Source: Marivirga aurantiaca
Lineage (GTDB): Bacteria; Bacteroidota; Bacteroidia; Cytophagales; Cyclobacteriaceae
Length of the DNA stretch: 64,000 nt
Assembly (NCBI RefSeq): GCF_016679925.1
Contig: NZ_JAEQBW010000001.1
Coordinates: 868,001-932,000, forward strand
Direction of reading: 5' to 3'
Under the pieces are notes generated by a model. It was given only the letters and a program-made list of their open reading frames with translations, was not told the origin of the DNA and ran no database searches. Both the position numbers and the translations under genes were made by a program. Of the stretch, positions 1 through 8,078 are shown piece by piece (the first letter of the stretch is position 1; the number at the start of each line of letters is the position of its first letter).

Positions 1-648
1 ATGGGAGGCAATAGTACAAAAAGTGTAATTGAGAGTTTCAAGGCAGTGAAATTTAAAGGCGTGTCCGCCATTCTGTCCGCCAGCCCGCATTACAATAAAC
101 CTACTCAAGATGGTATCTTTCAACATTTTAGGTCTATTGCTGATGTGTCTCCTGTCCCTGTTATTTTATATAACGTACCGGGCAGAACGGCTTCAAATAT
201 CAATGCTGAAACAACCATAAGACTGGCGAGGCATCCCAATATTATTGGGATAAAAGAAGCTTCAGGCAATATGGAGCAATGTATGAGAATTGCCTACGAA
301 AAACCCAATGATTTTTTGTTGATTTCCGGAGATGATTTGTTGACCAGTTCTCTGATAGCATTGGGAGCAGTTGGAGTAATTTCCGTGATGGCAAATGCAT
401 TTCCCCGGACTTTTTCCAGAATTAATAATGCAGCCCTGGCTAATGATTTTCCGGCTGTTCGTAAGGATTTGTTTCGTCTACTGACACTCAATTCCCTTAT
501 GTATGAGGAAAGCAATCCTGTGGGAGTAAAGGAAGTCCTCAAACAATTGGGCATTTGTAAAAATCATGTAAGATTACCTTTGCTGCCAGCAAGTGATGAG
601 TTGAGTAAAAAAATTCAAACGGCCTTGTTGGGCAAATCATTAGACTAA
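1..648 (+). CDS. dapA: 4-hydroxy-tetrahydrodipicolinate synthase, C-terminal part (cut by window edge)
   Basis: DapA condenses pyruvate with aspartate semialdehyde in the lysine/diaminopimelate pathway, in the cytoplasm. The visible 215 residues start at a GGN(S/N)T segment that normally lies about 80 residues into the ~290-residue enzyme, so the first codon in the window is internal and the true start lies to the left. Seen: YNVPGRT with the catalytic-triad tyrosine, the Schiff-base lysine in IGIKEASG, and the SGDD segment. The reading frame is intact to a TAA at 646-648, which sits inside the left arm of a strong inverted repeat. The identification is firm; only the N-terminus is missing. 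Confidence 0.95.
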   Translation: MGGNSTKSVIESFKAVKFKGVSAILSASPHYNKPTQDGIFQHFRSIADVSPVPVILYNVPGRTASNINAETTIRLARHPNIIGIKEASGNMEQCMRIAYEKPNDFLLISGDDLLTSSLIALGAVGVISVMANAFPRTFSRINNAALANDFPAVRKDLFRLLTLNSLMYEESNPVGVKEVLKQLGICKNHVRLPLLPASDELSKKIQTALLGKSLD

Positions 649-680
649 GTCAAAAAATTCAAATGAATTTTTTGACTTAG
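645..680. terminator. Bidirectional terminator between convergent dapA and hydrolase genes
   Basis: A perfect 16-bp inverted repeat (arms 645-660 and 665-680, loop aaat). Each arm contains a run of six A or T, so either strand gives a hairpin with an A/U-rich upper stem. It lies between two convergent genes and takes in the dapA stop codon, so it probably ends transcription from both sides. Confidence 0.7.
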
Positions 681-686
681 AAATCA

Positions 687-1532
687 TCATTCGCTCAGGA
701 AATCTGAGCTTTTCTCAACCACCTGCTTGAATAATTCAGGCAATTCATTCTTTTCCCATGGATGAGTCGCACCAAATACATGATTGGCATCTTCAAAAAT
801 AACCAAGCTAGTATCTGGTTTAATGGATTTTATTTGGCGGGCCATTGCTACAGGTAAAGTTTCATCTGCTGTACCATGAAAATTTAATAGGGGTTGTTTC
901 ATTTCTTCCACTGCTTTGGGAATGGACAAACGATCAACATTTTCCATTACATCATGATAAAGTTGTACATATAAAGGCATGCGCTGGCCTGTTCTGGCGT
1001 TGTCAATGTACTGCACTCCATTTTTTCTCCAGGCTTCCAATACCTCTTCAGGATATCTGGTGGTCAAATCGCTAATGGCTGCTAAAGTAATTACTTTCTT
1101 AATCCTTTCATCTTCATTTGCTTTGAGTAGAACCAGCCCACCACCACGGCTATGTCCCATCAGGTGTATGGCTTCTCTATCCAATTCTGCTTTATCTACC
1201 TCAAAGTTTTCTGAAAAAACATAATCAATAGCATCTTTTAAATCATTGAGTTCAATGGTAAAATTATTATTTCCAAAAGCTTCCAGATCTACAAAGTCTA
1301 CAGGTTGTTCAGGAGTAGTGCCATTATGGCTTAAATTTATTTTCATGAAGATGAACCCCTTTCTGGCGTATGCTTCTGAAAGTAAATTAAATACTCCCCA
1401 ATCTTTGAAGCCTTTAAATCCATGAACAAAAAGGATTAATGGTTTCTTTTCATTAGAAGAAATGTATCTTAGATCAGCTGAAATAGGCTTTTTGTGAAGT
1501 GTGCTTTTAATTATTATGTTTTTTGAAATCAT
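687..1532 (-). CDS. Alpha/beta hydrolase (dienelactone hydrolase / prolyl-oligopeptidase-like)
   Basis: A 281-residue cytoplasmic alpha/beta hydrolase without a signal peptide. Seen: an oxyanion-hole type HGFKG (about 37-41), the nucleophile elbow GHSRGG with Ser128, a likely acid Asp221 in HGTADETLP, and His249 in DANHVFGATHPW, giving a complete Ser-Asp-His triad. The spacing fits the dienelactone hydrolase/S9-like esterase group; the substrate cannot be told from sequence. It is convergent with dapA and divergent from the polyprenyl synthase, with only 52 bp between the two start codons, so their promoters must lie close together or overlap. Confidence 0.85.
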   Translation of the reverse strand: MISKNIIIKSTLHKKPISADLRYISSNEKKPLILFVHGFKGFKDWGVFNLLSEAYARKGFIFMKINLSHNGTTPEQPVDFVDLEAFGNNNFTIELNDLKDAIDYVFSENFEVDKAELDREAIHLMGHSRGGGLVLLKANEDERIKKVITLAAISDLTTRYPEEVLEAWRKNGVQYIDNARTGQRMPLYVQLYHDVMENVDRLSIPKAVEEMKQPLLNFHGTADETLPVAMARQIKSIKPDTSLVIFEDANHVFGATHPWEKNELPELFKQVVEKSSDFLSE

Positions 1533-1546
1533 TTTGAGTTTTTGAA

Positions 1547-1577
1547 TTGCTTAAACATTGAATTGGTAGTAATATTG
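1547..1577 (+). promoter_or_regulatory. Predicted Bacteroidota-type promoter of the polyprenyl synthase gene
   Basis: TTG at 1547-1549, a 20-bp spacer, then TAATATTG at 1570-1577, one mismatch from the Bacteroidota -7 consensus TAnnTTTG. Transcription would begin a few bases before the ATG at 1585, giving a very short leader. The same TTG-N20 layout occurs upstream of tRNA-Arg and mpl in this window. Confidence 0.45.
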
Positions 1578-1584
1578 CGCTTAC

Positions 1585-2559
1585 ATGGGTAGTAAAATTA
1601 AAGAAATACAATTGCCAATAGCACATGAAATGCAGGAATTTGAAAAAAAATTCCGCGAGTTTATGAAAAGTAATGTGTATTTGCTTGATAAGATCATGGG
1701 CTATATCGTCAAGCGAAAAGGCAAACAGATGCGGCCCATGTTTGTATTTCTTTCTGCGGGAATACATGGTAAGATAAATGAATCCACCTATAGGGGTGCG
1801 GCACTAATTGAATTATTGCATACGGCTACTTTGGTGCATGACGATGTGGTGGATGATGCTAATTACCGAAGGGGCTTTTTTTCCATTAATGCTTTGTGGA
1901 AAAATAAAATTGCAGTGTTGGTGGGTGATTATTTACTTTCCAGGGGATTACTCTTGTCCATTGATCATGGAGATTTTGATTTGTTAAAGATTGTTTCAGA
2001 GGCAGTACGAGAGATGAGTGAGGGTGAATTATTGCAAATTGAGAAGGCCAGGAAACTTGATATTACCGAAGATGTTTACTACGAGATTATTCGCCAGAAA
2101 ACAGCTTCTTTAATTGCCTCTTGTTGTGGGGTAGGCTGTAGGTCTGTGAGCGAGGATTTGGAACTGAGCAAGCGAATGAAGCTCTTTGGTGAAAAGGTGG
2201 GGATGGCTTTCCAGATTAAGGACGACCTTTTTGACTATGGAACCCAACAAATTGGTAAACCTACTGGCATTGATATCAAGGAAAAAAAGATGACTTTACC
2301 TCTGATTTATGCCTTGAACCACTCTGAAAAATCTGAGAAAAAACATATTATAAAATTGATAAAAAACAAGAGTGAAGACAATGCCACAGTGAAGGAAGTA
2401 ATCAATTTTGTAGGTAGTAAAAATGGCATTGCCTATGCTGAGGAGGTGATGAACAATTATCATCAGGAAGCAATTGCTATTCTGAATGAATTCCCTGATT
2501 CGGCATATCGTAAATCATTGCAAGAATTGGTACAATATACTATTGAAAGGAATAAATAA
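1585..2559 (+). CDS. ispB: Long-chain polyprenyl diphosphate synthase (octaprenyl/solanesyl type)
   Basis: A trans-isoprenyl diphosphate synthase of 324 residues that adds isopentenyl diphosphate to an allylic primer, probably making the side chain of menaquinone. Seen: the first aspartate-rich motif DDVVDD at 86-91 and the second motif DDLFD at 213-217, with the expected KQMRP at 47-51 and GEKVGMAFQIKDD. There is no bulky aromatic cluster just before the first Asp motif (ALIELLHTATLVHDD), which fits a long-chain rather than a C15/C20 enzyme (inference from family knowledge). The symbol is by family analogy; product chain length is not determined here. Confidence 0.85.
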   Translation: MGSKIKEIQLPIAHEMQEFEKKFREFMKSNVYLLDKIMGYIVKRKGKQMRPMFVFLSAGIHGKINESTYRGAALIELLHTATLVHDDVVDDANYRRGFFSINALWKNKIAVLVGDYLLSRGLLLSIDHGDFDLLKIVSEAVREMSEGELLQIEKARKLDITEDVYYEIIRQKTASLIASCCGVGCRSVSEDLELSKRMKLFGEKVGMAFQIKDDLFDYGTQQIGKPTGIDIKEKKMTLPLIYALNHSEKSEKKHIIKLIKNKSEDNATVKEVINFVGSKNGIAYAEEVMNNYHQEAIAILNEFPDSAYRKSLQELVQYTIERNK

Positions 2560-2587
2560 TTTTATTTTTTTCATTGAAGCATTTCCA

Positions 2588-3604
2588 TTATTCATTTTCA
2601 TCTTCGTCATAAGTATTGTGTACAATATCCTTAATGACTTTGTCAATTTCATGTGCAGAGGAAAGAATATTCCTGAGCAGGAATTGTAGTTCTTCAGGCA
2701 ATATGACAGGCATTTTCCTATGCTGCATTTCAAAAACATCAATCAGTCCCATAAGCCGGGAAAGGGGGGCCCTCACCATATGGGATTGGTGCCAGGCTAT
2801 ATCACTCAATTTTTTATTTTGTCGCTCAATTTTTCTGGTATATTGATAGCGTTCAGTGATGTCAATTGCCAATAGTAATATGGCTTTTTTTCCTTTGAAC
2901 TCCAGTAGGTTGCCTTTCAAATCCACTGCGGATTCTTCATTGTCCATACATTGATGGAAATAGGTTTGCTTTAATTCAAAGGATTTATTTTTCAGGAAAT
3001 ACTCCACTAACTCTTGATTAAAGTCATCCTGAATATCATACATTTTTAGTTGAAGAAAGTCTTCCCTATCGCATTTATATTTGCTTATGGCAGCTTCATT
3101 TACATCAAGTATTGATAAGTTTTCCACGGAAACTATAAATACTGGTTGTGGATTTAAATGGAAAAGCTCCTGGTATCGCTCATGCGAATCAGATAGCTGC
3201 TGACTTATAACTTTCCTTTCAAGTGTATAAGTAATACTTTTGAAAAGCGAGGAAGGGGTGAGGGTATCCTTTAAAAGATAGTCAGATACGCCCAAAGCCA
3301 AAGATTTCACTGAAAATTCGAAATCGGAATATCCTGTTAAAACAATGATGGGTGTTTTGCTGCCTTGTTCTATTATTTTCCTCACTAATTCGTCCCCTTG
3401 CATATCTGGCAAGGTTAAATCCAATAGTATAAGGTCGAAATATCCATTTTGATTGTTCATGTAAGCCATTGCCTCTTCGCAGGTTTCTGCCACTTGAATA
3501 CCTATGTTATGGAATTCCTGGTTGAGATAATCGCTTACCAAATATTGATCGCCTTTATTATCCTCTATCATTAAGAAATTAATCTTTTTGGGGAGAGTAT
3601 TCAT
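2588..3604 (-). CDS. Response regulator with PAS and orphan DHp-like domain (REC-PAS-DHp)
   Basis: Last gene of a four-gene signalling operon. Residues 8-130 are a receiver domain with acidic pair E14/D15, phospho-acceptor Asp62 (ILLDLTLPD), T90 and K112. Residues 140-255 form a PAS domain ending in the typical DITER. Residues 262-335 resemble a HisKA/DHp domain: IAWHQSHMVRAPLSRLMGL, with His275 in the phospho-His position. The protein then stops at residue 338 and lacks any HATPase (CA) domain. It cannot autophosphorylate in the usual way, so it may receive phosphate from the neighbouring kinases or dimerise with another kinase (inference). The gene is 19 bp downstream of the Rcp1-type receiver gene. 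Confidence 0.8.
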   Translation of the reverse strand: MNTLPKKINFLMIEDNKGDQYLVSDYLNQEFHNIGIQVAETCEEAMAYMNNQNGYFDLILLDLTLPDMQGDELVRKIIEQGSKTPIIVLTGYSDFEFSVKSLALGVSDYLLKDTLTPSSLFKSITYTLERKVISQQLSDSHERYQELFHLNPQPVFIVSVENLSILDVNEAAISKYKCDREDFLQLKMYDIQDDFNQELVEYFLKNKSFELKQTYFHQCMDNEESAVDLKGNLLEFKGKKAILLLAIDITERYQYTRKIERQNKKLSDIAWHQSHMVRAPLSRLMGLIDVFEMQHRKMPVILPEELQFLLRNILSSAHEIDKVIKDIVHNTYDEDENE

Positions 3605-3623
3605 TTAAACTGAAGTAAGTCTA

Positions 3624-4061
3624 CTAACGGTTTGTAGGTAAGTTAACAATATTAATCCAAAAATTTTCTATTCCTGTGACTACATTTAAAAAATTATTAA
3701 TATCAACCGGTTTAGTAATATAGCTATTTACATGATTTGCATATGCCGTATTGATATCCTTTGGAGAAGAAGATGTAGTAAGCATAATTACTGGGATAGA
3801 TTTAAACACCTCATTGGATTTAATCTGACAAAGTACCTCGTGTCCATTCAGCCTGGGTAAATTAATATCCAATAAAATCAAATCAGGAGGAGTGGCTTTC
3901 TGGTAGGGGGGTAATTGATTTAAAAAATCGATTGCAGACTGGCCATCATTAACAATGCTCATTTTTAAGACTATTTTGGCTTCTTCAAAAGCTTCTTTAA
4001 TTAAAAGTATATCCCCTTCATTATCTTCTACTAATAATATATGGACAGTATTCTTATGCAT
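3624..4061 (-). CDS. Single-domain response regulator (Rcp1 family)
   Basis: A 145-residue stand-alone receiver with no output domain. The acidic pocket E12/D13, phospho-acceptor Asp65 (LILLDINLPR), the T/S at LTTSSSP and the K in YITKPVD are all present. The inserted segment LPPYQKATPPD before the Asp strand and the short C-terminal helix are typical of Rcp1-like partners of phytochrome-type or PAS kinases. It lies 3 bp downstream of the CheB-CheR-PAS kinase gene, so it is the obvious phosphorylation partner for one of the two kinases in the operon. Output is likely through protein-protein contact (inference). Confidence 0.9.
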   Translation of the reverse strand: MHKNTVHILLVEDNEGDILLIKEAFEEAKIVLKMSIVNDGQSAIDFLNQLPPYQKATPPDLILLDINLPRLNGHEVLCQIKSNEVFKSIPVIMLTTSSSPKDINTAYANHVNSYITKPVDINNFLNVVTGIENFWINIVNLPTNR

Positions 4062-4064
4062 AAG

Positions 4065-7000
4065 TCAAAGGTTTTTATTGATTGAAAATTGAAAAGTAGT
4101 TCCCTTGCCAAAAACACTGTTAACGCTAATTTGCCCAAGGTGGGTTTCTACTATTTTTTTACATACGGATAATCCGATACCATTACTATCGGAATTGGCT
4201 TTAGGGTTTAGAATGTTGAAGATCTTAAAAATGTTTTGAAAATCCCTTTCCTTTATCCCAATTCCATTATCACTTATCGAAAATATCCATTCATTCTCTT
4301 CACTTAAGCAGCTGATGTTAATAATTGGAATGCTTTCGGATTTATATTTAATGGCATTGCTAATGAGGTTTTGCAGTAGCCTTGAGAAAAGAATGGGGTA
4401 AGCCACTATATTTTCCACTTTTGTATCTAATGTTATGTTTGCTTTGGTTTCCTTAATGGATTGGCCTAATGCTATTTTCACATCATCTATAGCCTCTATC
4501 AAATTAACCTTACTTTTGGTTTCTGCTAAAATACCAGAACGGGAAAACTGTAATAATGACTCAATTAATTTATTCATTTTGTCGCTGGCCTTAATGGCTA
4601 CGTCAATATATTCAATGGTAACATCATCTAATTTATCAGCAGATCTCTTCTTGATAAGTTCCATCATTCCTCTAACATTCCTTGCAGGTTCTTTCAGGTC
4701 GTGTGAAGCAACATAGGCAAATTCTTCCAGCGTCTTATTCACTTCTCCTAAAGCTTTATTTCTTTGTTGGAGAAGGCTGTTAAGTTTGTTAACGTGTTCA
4801 TCAAATTCACGCTGTTGGCTATTATCATTTTGCAAAGAGAAGAACCCTATGTGCTCACCCTGCTCATTGTACATAGGCTCACAATAGATCAACATCCAAT
4901 ATTTGTGACCTTCTTTTGTGTAGTTTATTATTTCCACACCAAAACTCTCAAGTTTTTTTAGTGCATCCCGCATGAGTTGGATAGTTATTTTGTCAGATTC
5001 TTCCCCTTGTAAAATACTTCCCGGTTTTTTGCCCAATACTTCAACCTCAGTATAGCCTGTAAGCTTTTCGAAGGCAGCATTGACAAAAGTAATTTTACCC
5101 TCTATATCTGTAATGACCACCACATTACTGGTTTGTTTGGCTATAGTGGAAAGCTTAATTAGTTCTTCTTCGTTATGTTTCCTTTTAGTGATATCGCTTG
5201 AATTGCTTAGAATTTTAATAATATTTCCTTTTTCATCTGAAATAGGCCTAAATCTTGTCTCCAGCCATACATCATAGCCTTTTTTGTGTCTTACTTTAAA
5301 CTGGATAAGGCCTACATTCTTAGATTTTTTAACTTTTTGAAAAGTGTCAGCTATTAATTGTCTATGCGATTCATCTTTTATTTCTTCAAAAAAATTACGA
5401 CCTACTAATTGATGAGGCTCATAACCTACTATTTCATAGGCAGAAGGGGAAATGTATTCAATAATACCTTCCTTGTCATGAATATTAATTAAATCTGTGG
5501 CATTGTTGGCAATAAGTTCAAATAGCTCTGACTTCTCTTCATATTTAACATTAATTTTGGCCATTGCATTTTCAGATAAGCGTAGTTCGTTACTTACTGT
5601 CTGATAAGCTGTGATATCAACAAAGGATATTACTATGCCGTTTATCTCGTTTTTAAAGGTTCTAAAGGGCGTGATATGCATTACATAATGTTTCCCATTC
5701 AAATCCTTTATAATGGTTTCAAATGGTGCTAATGTTTTATAGACTTTTTCTACTTTGTCAATAAAACCTTCTAAATCCACATGTCCCCTGAAATGACTGA
5801 TATGCCTGCCAACATCACTGGGCAATAGGTTCAGAATCTCCTTGATAGCTGGAGTATATTTTCTGATATTTAGTTCATTATCAAGGAAAAGAATGGCAAT
5901 ATTGGTACTTAGTAGCAAATTATTCAAGTCATTGTTTTGATCAGATAATTCAGCTACTTTTTCTTGAAATTCCGCATTAACGGTATAAAGTTCTTCGTTG
6001 ACAGACTCCAACTCCTCATTTGAGCTTTGTAGTTCCTCATTGGTAGCTTGAAGCTCTTCATTACTTGATTCCAATTCCTCCACTGTACTCTGCAGGTTTT
6101 CTTTGTTCATTTGCAATTCATGCTCCAGCAGGTCTATCTTCTCATTACTGGCCATGTCCAGTTCGAGGGCTGCTTGCTCCATAGAAGGTGAGCTTTTATT
6201 AATCACCTGGAAAGAGGCAATCAATAGTGGGGATTCGTTTGGGAAAACGATTGGGGAGATGTGGATATTTATTTTACTACTCTTGTAAGAATTTACCAAA
6301 CTTTTTGGTACTACTATGTTTTTCAAATTGATTGACTGCAAACTGCTTAAAGCTTTGTTAGAGGCTAGTTCGAACGACATCCTCCATTCCTCCGGAAGCA
6401 TTTTCAGTAAATTGGCAGATATTTCCCCGATAGGTAATCTTAGCCATTCAGTCACATTTCCTGTCGTATGGAACAAATCAAATTCAGGAGTGTATGCTAC
6501 AGAATCAGGAACAAACTGCTGAATGAGAAAAGCCTGAATATTCTCTATTTTCTTTCTGGGCGATTGCATGGTTGATTGCGAGTATCCTAATGCTGAGGGT
6601 TCCTCACGGAATGATTTTCCTCGAATAGGTTCGAGCTGCTTTTTTTTATTTTGTGGAGCCAGTACCTTAACATTGGATTTGTTGACAAATATTTTGTTTT
6701 TGATGTCAAATTCTGAGAAATACTTCTCCATTGGACCCAATGATTCACTTGAGCCTAAAAACAGGAAGCCATCAAATTTAATAGTATAACGAAACAGGGA
6801 GAAAAGTTTTTGTTGAATGTTTGGGTTCAAATAAATAAGGAAATTCCTACAGCTTAGTAAATCGATTTTACTAAAAGGAGGATCCTGAATGAGGTTGTGT
6901 ACGGAAAAAACGATCATATCCCTGATTTCCTTTGCTATTCTATAACCCTGATTTTGGGCAATGAAATAAGACCGTAGCAGGTCCTTATCTATTTCCGTGG

Positions 7001-8078
7001 AAATGTTCTCAGGAAAGGATCGCGTACTGGCCATTTTAATGGCTTCTTTATCCAAATCTGTAGCAAAAATGGTCACATCATATTGCAATTGATTTTTTTT
7101 CAGGTAATCTTTTAGCAAAATTGCGATAGAATAGGCCTCTTCTCCTGTGGAACAAGCTGTTACCCATACTCTAATTTGCCTTGTAGAGGCATTGTTGGCC
7201 ACTATTTGAGGAATGACATGTTCTTTTATTTTATTAAAAGCCTGGATATCGCGAAAAAAACGAGTAACCCCAATTAACAATTCTTTTGAAAGCAGGTGGC
7301 CTTCATCTGAAGTATTTAATAGATAATCATAATATTCGTTTAATGACTGAAGGTTTAGCAATCCCATTCTTCTGACTGTCCTTCTGTAGATGGTGGAATT
7401 TTTGTATTCTGAAAAATCCATGCCCGTTTGGATTTTTAACTCATGGATAATTTTCTCCAGGAGGGAGTTGTCTTCAATAGTCGACTTATTATTGGGTTGA
7501 AGTAATTTGAGAGTATCGAAAAACAAGGTTAAATGAGTGGGGATATCTTCTACTTTACATACTTTATCAACAGCACCAGTATAAATGGCGTTCTTTGGCA
7601 TTCCATCGAATTTTGCAGTGGCAGGATCTTGCACTAAAACCAATCCCCCTCTTTCTTTAATAGATTTAATACCTTCTGATCCATCACTTCCTGTACCTGA
7701 TAAAACCACCGAAGCACAATTTTCTCCCTTTTCTTCAGCTAAAGACTGGAAGAAGGTGGTAATAGGGAAGCTAAGTTCTTTGTCTGCTTTATCATTGAGC
7801 TTGATTATATTTCCTTTGATAGTGACAAACTTTTTAGGGGGGTTAAGGTAGATATGATTGGCTTCCAATTTCATATCATTTTCCATTACATGAATAGGCA
7901 ATACGGTATGGCGCGACAGCAATTCATCCATTAAGCTTTTATGATTGGGGGCCAAATGTTGAATAACGACATAAGCAAAACCTGCGGAATTATCAATATT
8001 GGTAAACAATTCTTCCAGGGGCTCCAGGCCACCGGCAGAAGCACCTATTCCTATTACGGGTATGGAGTTATTATTCAT
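4065..8078 (-). CDS. CheB-CheR-PAS-PAS-PAS-histidine kinase fusion
   Basis: A 1337-residue soluble fusion. Order: CheB-type methylesterase 5-190 with Ser14 (GASAGG), His41 and Asp132 (GSDGSEG), so the triad is intact and no receiver domain precedes it; CheR methyltransferase about 205-470 with the SAM-binding WVTACSTGEEAYSIAI at 305-320; a region about 515-640 of unclear fold; a coiled coil 650-715 made of repeated EELQ(S/A)(S/T)NEEL units; PAS domains at about 720-830, 850-970 and 975-1090; HisKA with His1126 (ASHDLKEPAR); HATPase with N, G1 (DNGIGI) and G2 boxes to the end. The start codon overlaps the stop of the upstream kinase by 8 bp, suggesting translational coupling. Similar fusions are known but poorly understood. 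Confidence 0.92.
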   Translation of the reverse strand: MNNNSIPVIGIGASAGGLEPLEELFTNIDNSAGFAYVVIQHLAPNHKSLMDELLSRHTVLPIHVMENDMKLEANHIYLNPPKKFVTIKGNIIKLNDKADKELSFPITTFFQSLAEEKGENCASVVLSGTGSDGSEGIKSIKERGGLVLVQDPATAKFDGMPKNAIYTGAVDKVCKVEDIPTHLTLFFDTLKLLQPNNKSTIEDNSLLEKIIHELKIQTGMDFSEYKNSTIYRRTVRRMGLLNLQSLNEYYDYLLNTSDEGHLLSKELLIGVTRFFRDIQAFNKIKEHVIPQIVANNASTRQIRVWVTACSTGEEAYSIAILLKDYLKKNQLQYDVTIFATDLDKEAIKMASTRSFPENISTEIDKDLLRSYFIAQNQGYRIAKEIRDMIVFSVHNLIQDPPFSKIDLLSCRNFLIYLNPNIQQKLFSLFRYTIKFDGFLFLGSSESLGPMEKYFSEFDIKNKIFVNKSNVKVLAPQNKKKQLEPIRGKSFREEPSALGYSQSTMQSPRKKIENIQAFLIQQFVPDSVAYTPEFDLFHTTGNVTEWLRLPIGEISANLLKMLPEEWRMSFELASNKALSSLQSINLKNIVVPKSLVNSYKSSKINIHISPIVFPNESPLLIASFQVINKSSPSMEQAALELDMASNEKIDLLEHELQMNKENLQSTVEELESSNEELQATNEELQSSNEELESVNEELYTVNAEFQEKVAELSDQNNDLNNLLLSTNIAILFLDNELNIRKYTPAIKEILNLLPSDVGRHISHFRGHVDLEGFIDKVEKVYKTLAPFETIIKDLNGKHYVMHITPFRTFKNEINGIVISFVDITAYQTVSNELRLSENAMAKINVKYEEKSELFELIANNATDLINIHDKEGIIEYISPSAYEIVGYEPHQLVGRNFFEEIKDESHRQLIADTFQKVKKSKNVGLIQFKVRHKKGYDVWLETRFRPISDEKGNIIKILSNSSDITKRKHNEEELIKLSTIAKQTSNVVVITDIEGKITFVNAAFEKLTGYTEVEVLGKKPGSILQGEESDKITIQLMRDALKKLESFGVEIINYTKEGHKYWMLIYCEPMYNEQGEHIGFFSLQNDNSQQREFDEHVNKLNSLLQQRNKALGEVNKTLEEFAYVASHDLKEPARNVRGMMELIKKRSADKLDDVTIEYIDVAIKASDKMNKLIESLLQFSRSGILAETKSKVNLIEAIDDVKIALGQSIKETKANITLDTKVENIVAYPILFSRLLQNLISNAIKYKSESIPIINISCLSEENEWIFSISDNGIGIKERDFQNIFKIFNILNPKANSDSNGIGLSVCKKIVETHLGQISVNSVFGKGTTFQFSINKNL

